Source of the DNA: Acidobacteriota bacterium
GTDB taxonomy: Bacteria > Acidobacteriota > Thermoanaerobaculia > Multivoradales > J023
NCBI GenBank assembly: GCA_029263315.1
Contig: JAJCXR010000054.1
Span: 186,001-250,000, forward strand
Direction of reading: 5' to 3'
DNA: 64,000 bases
In this document: one piece after another, positions 56,248 through 64,000 of the stretch
Layout of the letters: every line of letters begins with the position of its first letter
Position numbering within the stretch: position 1 is the first letter of the stretch
Notes under the pieces: model-generated
The model's database searches: none
Told to the model about the DNA's origin: nothing
The model's input: the letters and a program-made list of their open reading frames with translations, nothing else
Made by a program: the position numbers and the translations under genes

Positions 56248-58643
56248 CCGTCGTCGCCGATGACCTTGTCGAAGCTCAGGGACAACAGCTCGAGCACCGG
56301 CTCGGCCACCGGCCGGACCTGTTTCTGTACGTAGTGCTCGTAATCGATGGCGTGCTGCACCGACGCCATGGGCTCGGGTCCGTCTCGGGTCATCAGATAA
56401 TAGATCGAGCGCCCGGGTTTCTTCTTCAGCTTGCGTGCCGCCACCACGTGCGGCGGTGTGGTGCTGGTGTAGGCGTCGAGGGGTTTGCCCAAACCCTTGC
56501 GGTAGACCAGCAGATCGTCGAGGCGACCTTGCCGTAGGTTGTGCACCACCATCGATAGATAATCGCTCACTTCCTGGCCCCGGAAGAGGCGTCCATAGAG
56601 CTGCCGCTGCACTCGCTTGGCGAGCTCCGTCCAATCGCGACGCACCACTTCCATACCGATGAACTCCATGCACTTATCGTCCGTTTCGGCGGCGGCGTCC
56701 CCCGTCCCGGCGGCCGGTGTATCTCCGGGGGTACCCTGGCAGGTAGCCTCGTAGGCAGGGCTGTAGATCTGACCGACATAGCGCTTGCGGGCCCCACCCT
56801 TACCACGGCGTATCGAGGGTAAATAGAGCTTCTTGTAGAGCTTCTCGAGCTCCAGCTCGAGACGGCTCTCAACCCGCCAGCGCCGGAAAATGTGGGCCGC
56901 CAGGTCGCGGTTGAGATCCGCCACCAGTTGAGGCCCAAGCTGCAACGCCTGCTGCGAGTCCGCCGTGCCGCTGAGAATGAACAGGCTGTCGGTGTCGCCG
57001 TAGAGAACACGGTAGCCGTAGGACTCGATTTGAGCCCTCGACCACAACAGGAGCTCCCTCCCAAAAGCGGTGATGGCCGACGCCAGCTGCGGCCGACAAA
57101 AGCGGCAGGAGGACGCCCCGAGAACTCCATAGAACGAATTCATGAGGATTTTGATGGCATGGCTGGCCACTTTGTCGCCGGCCTTTTTGGCTTCCTCACG
57201 CCGTGGGAAGAGCTCGTCGAGCATCTCCGTGAGAATGCCTTTCTGACGCTTGAAGGCCGCCTGATTGGGCGCCACGATGAGATCCTCGCCGGGCTGCGGC
57301 GTCGCCACATACCCCAAGGGATCGATCTGAAAGGTGCGGATGAGGCTCGGATAGAGGCTCTTGAAATCGCATACCAGGACGTTGTCGTAGAGCCCCGCCA
57401 GCGGTTCCATGACCAACCCCCCAAGATTCACCGTTTCGCCGTCCGAGTGCATGGCGTTGACGCCGACGCTGGGGGCGACGATGCGCCGTCGATGCAGGGC
57501 GCTCAGGTAGAGGAAGTCGAAGGCGGCGATGGAGCCGGAGACGCGGTCGATGGGCAGGCCGGTCAAACGGCTGCGGGCCACCGCCAGCTCGACCAATTGC
57601 AGCTTGTCGAGAATCTGCACCACCAAGCGGGCATCGGTGAGGTTGTAGTCGACGAAGCGTGGACGGTCGTTGCGAAAAGTGTCGAGGATTTGCGCCAATC
57701 GATCATCGCCGTGCAGGGTTTTGCCTTCCCCCAGCACCTGACGCGAGACAAAGTCCAACGAGTAGCGATCCATCTTGACGAAGGAGGTGCGCAAGGCCAG
57801 GACGCCGTCGAAGACGATGCGTCCCGGAATGGTGGCTTCCAGAGTGCTCCACGGGGCCCGCGTCGGCCGCAGGCGCAACTTGCCACCACCCCGGCCGATG
57901 GCCAACGGAACCCGCAGCCGCCGGGACATCTCGTCGAGCACCCGGAGGTCGAAATCGATGACATTCCAACCGGTGAGGATATCCGGGTCGATGGCTTGGA
58001 TGCGCTGCACCATGGCGGCCAGCAGGTCGCGCTGGCTGCTGAACGAGGTGGCATTGGCCGGCGCTTCGAGCCCCTCGGGGGTCCACAGCAGCACCTCACA
58101 GGCCCCCGCCCCCCAGAGGGCCACGGAGAGTAACTTCCGCGCCCGGGGATCGGTTTCGATGTCGATGGACAGCACCGACAGCTCGGGGTTCCAGTCGCAG
58201 GGCTCGACGGTCGGGTTGTCAAAAGTGCGCAGCCCGTCCACCGACGGTGCCAGGGGACCGGAGGCCTCGCCGGTGAGGCGCAGCGAGCCGCGGATGCCGA
58301 GGTCCATGAGGTAGCCCATGGCAAAGCGAACGTCCGCTTCGTAAGACGGTATGCCCTGTTGCAACAGACGATCCCGCAACGGTGGGGCGTCGCTGGGCTG
58401 GGCCAGGTCCACCCGGGCCGCCGGCTCCCCCTCCAAGGTTTGCCAGCCGTCCGCGGCCGCGGCACGGATCCCGAGCTTCGAGGCCGCCACCAGATCCCCC
58501 TGACGCAGGTACAGGCTGGGGCGGCGGCGATCGTCCCGGAGCAGAAAGGGCTGCCCCGTTTCCAGCTTGCCATAGAGCTGCACCACCGGCTTGCCATGGA
58601 CGGTGTGGTAGGTAGGTTGCAGAATGAAACCGCGCAGGCTCAT
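56229..58643 (-). CDS. polB: Family B DNA polymerase (Pol II)
   Basis: This encodes 804 residues. The exonuclease motifs are present: SIDIETD (159-165), GWNVIDFDLRVLDE and YNLTDARLV. The polymerase motifs are DFKSLYPSLI (A), KILMNSFYG (B) and YGDTDS (C). The last five residues, QLELF, form a sliding-clamp binding motif, as at the end of E. coli Pol II. An Ala/Thr-rich insertion (GTPGDTPAAGTGDAAA) near 655 is unusual but lies in a loop. It is likely a proofreading polymerase for restart or translesion repair. The stop overlaps the MMPL gene by 19 bases. Confidence 0.95.
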   Translation of the reverse strand: MSLRGFILQPTYHTVHGKPVVQLYGKLETGQPFLLRDDRRRPSLYLRQGDLVAASKLGIRAAAADGWQTLEGEPAARVDLAQPSDAPPLRDRLLQQGIPSYEADVRFAMGYLMDLGIRGSLRLTGEASGPLAPSVDGLRTFDNPTVEPCDWNPELSVLSIDIETDPRARKLLSVALWGAGACEVLLWTPEGLEAPANATSFSSQRDLLAAMVQRIQAIDPDILTGWNVIDFDLRVLDEMSRRLRVPLAIGRGGGKLRLRPTRAPWSTLEATIPGRIVFDGVLALRTSFVKMDRYSLDFVSRQVLGEGKTLHGDDRLAQILDTFRNDRPRFVDYNLTDARLVVQILDKLQLVELAVARSRLTGLPIDRVSGSIAAFDFLYLSALHRRRIVAPSVGVNAMHSDGETVNLGGLVMEPLAGLYDNVLVCDFKSLYPSLIRTFQIDPLGYVATPQPGEDLIVAPNQAAFKRQKGILTEMLDELFPRREEAKKAGDKVASHAIKILMNSFYGVLGASSCRFCRPQLASAITAFGRELLLWSRAQIESYGYRVLYGDTDSLFILSGTADSQQALQLGPQLVADLNRDLAAHIFRRWRVESRLELELEKLYKKLYLPSIRRGKGGARKRYVGQIYSPAYEATCQGTPGDTPAAGTGDAAAETDDKCMEFIGMEVVRRDWTELAKRVQRQLYGRLFRGQEVSDYLSMVVHNLRQGRLDDLLVYRKGLGKPLDAYTSTTPPHVVAARKLKKKPGRSIYYLMTRDGPEPMASVQHAIDYEHYVQKQVRPVAEPVLELLSLSFDKVIGDDGQLELF

Positions 58644-58796
58644 CCCACTAGGATAGCTCGGAAGCGGGTCTGATATCTTCAGCCCCAGACACAGATTGAT
58701 CCGCCTCGAATGCCCGGCCTCGAAGGTCCGGGGAGGTCGGACAGGTCATGATCACCCAACCGACCACCTCGGTGGTGCAGTCAGGAGAGCAACTCG

Positions 58797-60068
58797 ATGA
58801 GCGCCGATACCTTGGCGACCCAAGCCGCCCCCCTTTTCACCAACGACGCCGTGGTCCTCGGGCTCCTCATGGGCATCCTAGGCTTCGTCTTTTGGAGCTC
58901 CCATAGCGAAGCACCCTTTTGGAAGAAGTTCTACGCTGTCGTGCCCGCCCTCCTGATGTGTTATTTCCTACCTTCGGTATTGACCTCGTTCAACATCATC
59001 TCGCCGGAAGAGTCGAAGCTCTACTTCGTGGCCTCGCGCTACCTGCTGCCGGCCAGCCTCGTGCTGCTGACCTTGAGCATCGACTTCAAAGGCCTGTTCG
59101 GCTTGGGCCCCAAAGCCTTGGTGATGTTCCTCACCGGCACCCTGGGCATTGTCATCGGCGGCCCCATCGCCCTATTGGTCGCTTCCTGGATCAGCCCTGA
59201 GCTGGTGGGGGTTGGCCCGGACAGCATTTGGCGCGGCATGACCACCGTCGCCGGCAGCTGGATTGGCGGTGGTGCCAACCAGGCGGCGATGAAGGAGATT
59301 TTCGAGGTCGACGACGCCATCTTCTCGGTGATGGTGGCGGTGGACGTCATCGTGGCCAACGTTTGGATGGCTTGCCTGCTCTTTGCGGCCGGTCGCTCCG
59401 ATGCCATCGACGCCCGCATAGGAGCCGACAACAGCGCCATCACCGTGCTCAAGCAGCGCATGCAGGCCTACCATGAGCAGACCTCGCGCATTCCGTCGCT
59501 CAAAGACACCATGCTCATCCTGGCGGTGGGATTTGGCGCCACCGCCATCGCCCACATGGGCTCCGACATCATCTCCCCGTGGTTAGAAGGGCTGAGCTCC
59601 AAGACCTTGGAACGGTTGAGCCTCACCAGCCCCTTCTTCTGGCTGGTGGTCATCGCCACTACCCTCGGCATGGTGGCCGCCCTCACCCCCTTCAGAAAAC
59701 TCGAGGGGGCCGGTGCCTCCCGGATCGGCTCGGCCTTGCTCTATGTGCTGGTGGCCACCATCGGCATGAACATGGACATCCGGGCCGTCAAAGAGCACGT
59801 CGGCCTGTTCCTCATCGGCCTGTTGTGGATGGCCATCCACGCTACGCTGTTGATCGTCGTCGCCAAGTTGATCAAAGCGCCGGTCTTCTTCCTCGCCGTC
59901 GGCAGCCAGGCCAACGTCGGCGGTGCGGCGTCGGCACCGGTGGTGGCCTCCGCTTTCCACCCATCCCTCGCCTCGGTGGGAGTCCTGCTGGCAGTCGTCG
60001 GATATGCCCTCGGTACCTTCGCCGCCTTTTTCTGCGGTCAGCTCCTGCGCATCGCGGCTGGAGGCTGA
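58797..60068 (+). CDS. DUF819 (YjcL-like) membrane protein
   Basis: This encodes 423 residues; AGGAG lies ten bases before ATG 58797. It has about 10-12 membrane helices and the family's GSWIGGGANQAAMKEIF and GSQANVGGAASAPVVASAFH blocks, two related halves typical of a pseudo-symmetric transporter. DUF819 proteins are distantly related to sodium-coupled exchangers; the substrate is unknown. It is monocistronic and divergent from polB. Confidence 0.88.
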   Translation: MSADTLATQAAPLFTNDAVVLGLLMGILGFVFWSSHSEAPFWKKFYAVVPALLMCYFLPSVLTSFNIISPEESKLYFVASRYLLPASLVLLTLSIDFKGLFGLGPKALVMFLTGTLGIVIGGPIALLVASWISPELVGVGPDSIWRGMTTVAGSWIGGGANQAAMKEIFEVDDAIFSVMVAVDVIVANVWMACLLFAAGRSDAIDARIGADNSAITVLKQRMQAYHEQTSRIPSLKDTMLILAVGFGATAIAHMGSDIISPWLEGLSSKTLERLSLTSPFFWLVVIATTLGMVAALTPFRKLEGAGASRIGSALLYVLVATIGMNMDIRAVKEHVGLFLIGLLWMAIHATLLIVVAKLIKAPVFFLAVGSQANVGGAASAPVVASAFHPSLASVGVLLAVVGYALGTFAAFFCGQLLRIAAGG

Positions 60069-60412
60069 ACGGCGATCCAGGGGAGGCGGCCCATCGATGC
60101 ACTGCCGCCTCCCTGTGTAACTCGCCCCACAACGGATTGGTGGCACACGACACTAGCTTCGACCTACCGTGAGTACCTTTGATGCGGCCGAGCAAATTTT
60201 TATGTTCTCGCCCTTGACCACGCCGCAGAGACGGCAGTAGACTACATGGTGTTGGGGATGACCAGCCGAGCAAAGGTCAGCCGTGCCAGCAAGGCCTAGG
60301 CAGTAAGGTCTAGTCAGCAAAAAGGCGTTCGAAGCATACTAAATGCTTTCGCATATGACTCGTTTGTAAAGATTTCTTAGTCCTTCATCCATAACGACCC
60401 AAGGAGCCCTTT
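60069..60412. other. Intergenic region with candidate promoter
   Basis: This 344-base stretch has no gene. It is AT-richer than its surroundings and holds TTGACC-18-TAGACT (60214-60243). An inverted pair AAAGG...CC is not significant. Downstream lies the hairpin at 60435. Confidence 0.45.
60214..60243 (+). promoter_or_regulatory. Candidate sigma-70 promoter
   Basis: TTGACC, an 18-base spacer and TAGACT. It reads toward the short ORF and hairpin at 60413-60508. Confidence 0.4.
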
Positions 60413-60508
60413 ATGTCTCCACCTGACCATCCAAGGCCCTCAGCGACGTACCCACGTCCTGAGGGCCCAGCTGTTTCAGCCGGGATCCGTAGGACGCTCC
60501 ACCAATAG
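60413..60508 (+). CDS. Possible small ORF over a hairpin
   Basis: This 31-codon ORF has an excellent Shine-Dalgarno (AAGGAG, six-base spacing). The peptide is Pro- and Arg-rich (SPPDHPRPSATYPRPEG) with no known domain. The coding region overlaps a 14-bp hairpin, so it could instead be a leader peptide or chance. It lies alone on a stretch without other genes. Confidence 0.3.
   Translation: MSPPDHPRPSATYPRPEGPAVSAGIRRTLHQ
60435..60467. promoter_or_regulatory. Long RNA-type hairpin
   Basis: GGCCCTCAG pairs with CTGAGGGCC, and inside it GACGT pairs with ACGTC around an ACCC loop; one bulged C. That is 14 bp in total. No T-run follows on either strand, so it is not a plain terminator. Confidence 0.6.
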
Positions 60509-60875
60509 GTGCGCGATCGGCTTCCAGGGCCTGCCCTTGGGAACCTCCCACCCTCGAACCTCAACGGCTCACAAGGGCGTCCTCGGATCCATCCTGATTT
60601 TCTTGATGCGACACCTGTGTTGCATAACTGCCCGTGGCGGATGGCCAGTCGTTGCGAATGCACGAACAGGCGTGGCGGCACCACTGCCGGATGCGGCAGA
60701 AGAAAGGTTTTCATAAAGCCGATGTCACAAAGCGATAGTCACAGAGCCGATGGCAGGAAGCTCAGCAAATCCGTAGCTCTCTAATATCCTGACTTAGGCT
60801 TTGCATGCTTTGTATCGACTTAGCTTTTGTATCTTCGAGCCAAGATTCAGTCGAGAGATTCAGCCAATATCTGTA
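60509..60875. other. Gene-free region
   Basis: This 367-base stretch has open frames on both strands but none with a ribosome-binding site or a recognisable product. From about 60780 it becomes AT-rich with short imperfect repeats of AAGATTCAG/CCAAGATAC type. I see no gene. Confidence 0.4.
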
Positions 60876-61430
60876 TCACTCAGCCAAGATACAGGCATCG
60901 CCATCGCCCAACTGAAAATAGCTCAATAGATGCTGGCAGTCCATCTCCATGCGCTCGCCTTCCACCCGTTCCTGATTCACCAAACGAAACGTTACAACCA
61001 CCGCCTGTCCCTTTTCCAAGAGCCCCTCGACCTCGAAGGATCGTGACAGGGGCGCCGTCTGAATGCGGTCCCCCTTGTTGTAGTTGAGACGAATGTGCAG
61101 CGGTGTCAAGGCGTCCAGCGTGCCGTTGAGCTCGACGCCACCGCTGACCGAACCGATGGCCGTGAGCTTGGGTTTCTTTCCCTTCTTCTTCTTGGTTCCC
61201 TGTACGCTCAAGATGACCCGCTCCTGCTCCAACAGCTTGGGAATGGCCCCCCGCGTGGCGATCGTTCCGTCCTCAGCCTGCCAGACCCAGACCGTGCCCA
61301 ATCCAAAGCTGGTCCGCGCCCCGTCCACCAACGTCATCGACGCCCCCTGAGCGTAGGAAGCCCCCGCCCATAGAAGAGACATCAGGGCGGAGAGCATCAG
61401 GCAACGACCTATTCTCTTGATCTGCAACAT
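60876..61430 (-). CDS. Secreted protein of unknown function
   Basis: The frame opens at 61610; Met 61430 (184 residues), with AAGGGA at suitable spacing, starts a signal peptide (IGRCLMLSALMSLLWAGASYAQ). The mature protein is beta-rich with a basic KKKKGKKPK loop. Two Cys near the C-terminus (MDCQHLLSYF and DACILAE) may form a disulfide. No known domain is recognised. The second part (VSGGVELNGTLDALTPLHIRL) suggests a beta-sandwich. It is isolated, with about 430 bases to the divergent APH gene. Confidence 0.7.
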   Translation of the reverse strand: MLQIKRIGRCLMLSALMSLLWAGASYAQGASMTLVDGARTSFGLGTVWVWQAEDGTIATRGAIPKLLEQERVILSVQGTKKKKGKKPKLTAIGSVSGGVELNGTLDALTPLHIRLNYNKGDRIQTAPLSRSFEVEGLLEKGQAVVVTFRLVNQERVEGERMEMDCQHLLSYFQLGDGDACILAE

Positions 61431-61863
61431 CTTCATTCCCTTTCCAGAGATCCATTGGATAGTCGCCCACGGCATCACGTAGACTGACCTAGTACTGTTG
61501 ATATTCCCTACGTATGAGCAGCGCACTCTGTTCAGGGAAAATAGCAAAGCCTCAGAAAAAACTGGTGCGCCTTCAGGGAAAATCTCAACGACCCGAGGCC
61601 TGAGAACCAACCGACGGGCTTCACAAGGCCTACCTGGTGTCCATTCGAGAAAGCGATGAGGGGCGGGAGCCCTTCGGCTGTGCGCGGCCTCCGCAAACTC
61701 GCCCCAACGCTGTCGTGTCGATCTAAACCCATTGATATCAAGGCTTCATCCCGTTCCCATGGCCCTACGGCTCAGACAGCACTCCGTCCGTGCTCGCTCG
61801 AAGGGCCTCCCGCTGGCACCGATTCTGGTAAAACTGGATGGACACTACCTAGGAGCCTCAAGA
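61431..61863. other. Divergent intergenic region with IS-like remnant
   Basis: This 433-base gap contains GGTAAAACTGGATGGACACTA at 61827-61847, a near-copy of 6483-6503. TTCAGGGAAAAT also occurs twice (near 61530 and 61575). Promoters for both genes must lie here, but none is clear. Confidence 0.45.
61827..61847. repeat. 21-nt repeat, copy 2 (IS-end-like)
   Basis: One mismatch to 6483-6503. Its GGACACTA end faces the APH gene, and TAGTGTCC (62881-62888) lies at the other end of that gene in inverted orientation. Confidence 0.4.
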
Positions 61864-62883
61864 ATGTTTGAGCCGGAGCAGTTGCTGACCCAATTTGGCC
61901 TCGACGGCGAGGTCAAATCGGTCGCTGATCCAGGTCTGATCAACCACACCTGGACAGTAGGTTCGCCGCCCAGTGCAGTAGTGCAGTGGGTCAACCCCAT
62001 CTTCGACCCCAAAATCCACCAGGATATCGACGCTGTCACCCGGCGCCTATCGCAGCGAGGTCTCGCCACCCCGAGACTGCTGCCGACCCGCGGCGGCGAG
62101 CTTTGGCTGGAAGATGCGGAGAGCGGTTACTGGCGTGCCCTGACGTACATGCCCGGCACCACCCTACACCGTCTCAGCGGAGCCATCACCGCCCAACAAT
62201 GCGGTGAGCTGGTGGGACGATTCCACGCCGCCCTGGCCGACTGGGACTACACCTTCCAAGCGCCGAGCCGCAACATCCACGATACTCCCCAGCGCTTCGC
62301 CGAGCTACGCCGAAGCCTCGACGAGGTCCATGATCATCCCCTGCTGACCCCCGCCCGCCACGTGGCAACCGACCTCCTGAGGCAATGGCAGACCTGGGAA
62401 GGCGAGCTCGACCTTCCGCAGCGTCCCTGCCACGGCGACCTCAAGATCTCCAATCTACGTTTCGACCCTGCCGGACAACGGGCCCTCTGCCTCCTCGACC
62501 TCGACACCCTTGGCCGCCAACGCCTAGCCGACGAAATGGGGGACGCCTGGCGCAGCTGGTGCAATCCCCAAGGCGAAGACGACCCCGAGGGCTGCCAGTT
62601 CGATCTAGAGATCTTCCGGGCCAGCGCCCGCCCATGGCTCGCCAGCTCGCCATACCTGACGCCGCAAGAGCGCCGCAGCCTGGTGGGGGGCATCGAACGT
62701 ATCTGCCTGGAGCTGGCAGCCCGCTTCCTCAACGATGCGCTGCGCAACACCTACTTCCGCGAGGACCGGCAACGCTACCCCGAAACGGGGGCCCACAACC
62801 TGCAACGGGCCCGAGGGCAGCTCGCCTTGGCTCGCTCGGTGAGGCAACAACGCAGCGCTTGCGAGGCGATCATAGGGAGCTAG
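61864..62883 (+). CDS. APH-fold small-molecule kinase
   Basis: ATG 61864 follows TAGGAG by nine bases; 339 residues. The frame further upstream has no site. The protein has the aminoglycoside phosphotransferase fold: VQWVNPIFD (ATP-contact strand), CHGDLKISNLRF (catalytic HGDxxxxN) and LLDLDT (metal-binding Asp). Its length and LINHTW start are closer to N-acetylhexosamine or homoserine-type kinases than to antibiotic resistance enzymes. The true substrate is unknown. The gene lies exactly between GGACACTA and TAGTGTCC motifs, which may be remnants of element ends. Confidence 0.8.
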   Translation: MFEPEQLLTQFGLDGEVKSVADPGLINHTWTVGSPPSAVVQWVNPIFDPKIHQDIDAVTRRLSQRGLATPRLLPTRGGELWLEDAESGYWRALTYMPGTTLHRLSGAITAQQCGELVGRFHAALADWDYTFQAPSRNIHDTPQRFAELRRSLDEVHDHPLLTPARHVATDLLRQWQTWEGELDLPQRPCHGDLKISNLRFDPAGQRALCLLDLDTLGRQRLADEMGDAWRSWCNPQGEDDPEGCQFDLEIFRASARPWLASSPYLTPQERRSLVGGIERICLELAARFLNDALRNTYFREDRQRYPETGAHNLQRARGQLALARSVRQQRSACEAIIGS

Positions 62884-62888
62884 TGTCC
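62881..62888. repeat. TAGTGTCC motif at the APH stop
   Basis: TAGTGTCC (AGCTAGTGTCC with the preceding bases) contains the APH stop codon and matches the inverted end of the 21-nt repeats at 6483 and 61827. Confidence 0.3.
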
Positions 62889-63045
62889 TGTGGGGGAAGT
62901 AGGCTGAGCTCAGTCTGAGGAGCTGTTGTTCCTGGCAAGGCGGAGCGACGCAGGAATACTGGTTGTCTTTTCAGGAGCTCCAACACCGCCAGGGGCAAAA
63001 AGAACCAGGTAAAGCCGTGGAATTTTCCGCACAGGGCCCTAGATC

Positions 63046-63681
63046 TCAGCTCCAGGCGAACCGTGGCTGCTCATAGTGCGCTACGCGGGCGATGCGTCCC
63101 CACACGGCCAGCTCGGCGAATTGATGGACGATGGCCGCGGTGGGGGCGAAGATCAGGGTATCGAGGACGTCCAGGGTGAACAGGGGATGCTCTCCCCACG
63201 GGGTCGCCTCTTCGGTGGCGGCGGCCGGACGGCCGGCCTCGGCCAAGGGCAGTAGGTGGGCAGCCGACACTTCACCCGGTTCAAGGACCATGGTTTGGGG
63301 CTCGGCGCTCCACAGCACCACGGGGGTGATGAGGAAACCGGAGCGGCTGTGGAAGTCGTCGAGACAACCGCAGACGGCGCCGTCGTCGAGATGGATACCC
63401 ACTTCCTCCGCCAGCTCTCGGCGGGCGGCGTCGAGCACCGTTTCACCCCGATCGATGCGTCCACCCGGCAGGGCCCACTGCCCCCCGTGCCGCCGCAAGC
63501 TAGCGGCCCGGCGGGTGATCACCAGGCTTGCCTCTCCCGACTCATCGGGAAGCACCACCAAGGCGACGGCGGCGTGACGCCCCGCCTTGCCGGACAACTG
63601 ACGCCGGGGGAAGCCGGCCGCCCGCTGCCGTAACGTCTGTTCGAGGGCGGCGTCATGCGGCACCGACGGCGTCGAGGCCAT
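63046..63681 (-). CDS. NUDIX hydrolase (CoA-pyrophosphatase-like)
   Basis: This encodes 211 residues with a full Nudix box (GGRIDRGETVLDAARRELAEEVGI, of which GGRIDRGE and RRELAEEVG carry the key residues). AAVALVVLP followed by LVITRRA, then WALPGG, resembles CoA-pyrophosphatase/NudL-type proteins. The ATG at 63681 comes six bases after the stop of the helicase gene. Substrate specificity is not determined by the sequence. Confidence 0.9.
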   Translation of the reverse strand: MASTPSVPHDAALEQTLRQRAAGFPRRQLSGKAGRHAAVALVVLPDESGEASLVITRRAASLRRHGGQWALPGGRIDRGETVLDAARRELAEEVGIHLDDGAVCGCLDDFHSRSGFLITPVVLWSAEPQTMVLEPGEVSAAHLLPLAEAGRPAAATEEATPWGEHPLFTLDVLDTLIFAPTAAIVHQFAELAVWGRIARVAHYEQPRFAWS

Positions 63682-63687
63682 CGTCGC

Positions 63688-64000
63688 TCAAGTGCCCACG
63701 TGGCGCAGGCGCAAGAGGGGACCTTCGAAGGCCTCCGGCTGACGCAGGTCCACTTCGGCCCGCAAGAACCAGAAGGCATCGCCCTGGGGATCGAGCAGCA
63801 CTTGTGTCACTTCCCAAGTGCGCGGACCGGTGGAGACGATGCGGGTATTCTGGGCCTGCCGTGCTTCGTGGTTGAACAACAACTTGTCGTAGTCCCGGTA
63901 GTAGGGCGCCATCGCGTCCTCAAAACGCTGCACCGTCCAGGGGGTCTTTTCGTCCTCCCCTTGCCACACTGAGATGACCGCCTGCTCGTAGTCCTTGTCG
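63688..64000 (-). CDS. C-terminus of a DUF3516-containing DEAD/DEAH helicase (5' part beyond window)
   Basis: The frame is open to the right edge, so only about 103 C-terminal residues are visible. They read DYEQAVISVWQGEDEKTPWT, then YYRDYDKLLFNHEARQAQNTR and WEVTQVLLDPQGDAFWFLRAEVDL-like segments (cut here to WEVTQVLLDPQGD), ending RLRHVGT. This matches the DUF3516 domain that ends a family of large DEAD/DEAH-box helicases. The helicase motor itself lies outside the window. Confidence 0.8.
   Translation of the reverse strand, partial: DKDYEQAVISVWQGEDEKTPWTVQRFEDAMAPYYRDYDKLLFNHEARQAQNTRIVSTGPRTWEVTQVLLDPQGDAFWFLRAEVDLRQPEAFEGPLLRLRHVGT

Noticed and set aside
54966..56673. Long alternative-frame ORFs on both strands over the MMPL gene
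   Set aside because: Low-complexity Arg/Ala/Gly products typical of high-GC shadow frames; the MMPL frame has clear membrane helices.
60385..60714. 109-codon minus-strand ORF in the gene-poor region
   Set aside because: No ribosome-binding site, overlaps the hairpin and the small ORF, and no recognisable product.

Overview
The window is a high-GC, gene-dense chromosome segment. Its gene families point to an Acidobacteriota-like bacterium: acidobacterial VWFA-type repeats, an ECF sigma factor coupled to a Ser/Thr kinase, a TonB-dependent receptor with a carboxypeptidase-regulatory domain, and sulfatase-superfamily lipoproteins fused to TPRs. No rRNA, tRNA, CRISPR array or intact transposase was seen, so the placement rests on gene content only.

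Layout. 1-2745 (-): 5' part of a large secreted VWFA protein. 2962-3165 (-): a small ribbon-helix-helix protein. 3374-10412 (-): a coupled four-gene envelope operon (parvulin foldase, alkaline-phosphatase-superfamily lipoprotein with TPRs, parvulin lipoprotein, TPR lipoprotein). 10498-14882: a secreted protein and a giant membrane/spermidine-synthase-like fusion. 14985-22097 (-): a lipid and ribosome block (CPBP protease, fabF, acpP, fabG, plsX, rpmF, DUF177, membrane protein) that lacks fabD and fabH. 22145-30518: polysaccharide genes (three GT4 glycosyltransferases, a polyprenyl-phosphate sugar phosphotransferase) and a TonB-dependent receptor.

The centre, about 31.3-43.5 kb (-), is a class I lanthipeptide-type RiPP cluster. 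In transcription order it encodes a split LanB (glutamylation part, then elimination part), a LanC cyclase with a C-terminal extension, a 77-residue Cys-rich precursor, an ABC exporter, a PRMT-like methyltransferase with an N-terminal PqqD/RRE-like segment, an HlyD-type adaptor, a cytoplasmic subtilase and a DinB-fold protein. The precursor core is built almost wholly from Ser/Thr-Cys pairs (9 of 11 cysteines) and holds the only arginine of the peptide, an obvious candidate target for the PRMT-like enzyme. Lower-GC toxin-antitoxin modules bracket the cluster: a frameshifted BrnT-type toxin with an HTH antitoxin on one side, and MazEF plus a DUF4258 pair on the other. The DUF4258 pair lies between 24-bp direct repeats that duplicate the 3' end of the next gene.

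45.0-64.0 kb: a secreted c-heme protein, the ECF sigma/kinase pair (the kinase has an extracytoplasmic TonB-C domain), a second Thr-type sulfatase-superfamily lipoprotein, a PaaI-type thioesterase, a HIT protein, an MMPL/RND protein, DNA polymerase II, a DUF819 membrane protein, a non-coding stretch with a strong hairpin, a secreted protein, an APH-fold kinase, a NUDIX hydrolase and the C-terminus of a DUF3516 helicase.

A recurring feature is short tandem duplication. Units inside coding sequence are 15 bp (frame-preserving). Units at gene junctions are 14, 17 or 28 bp. One of them makes a ladder of ATGA stop/start overlaps between two genes at 22.1 kb.
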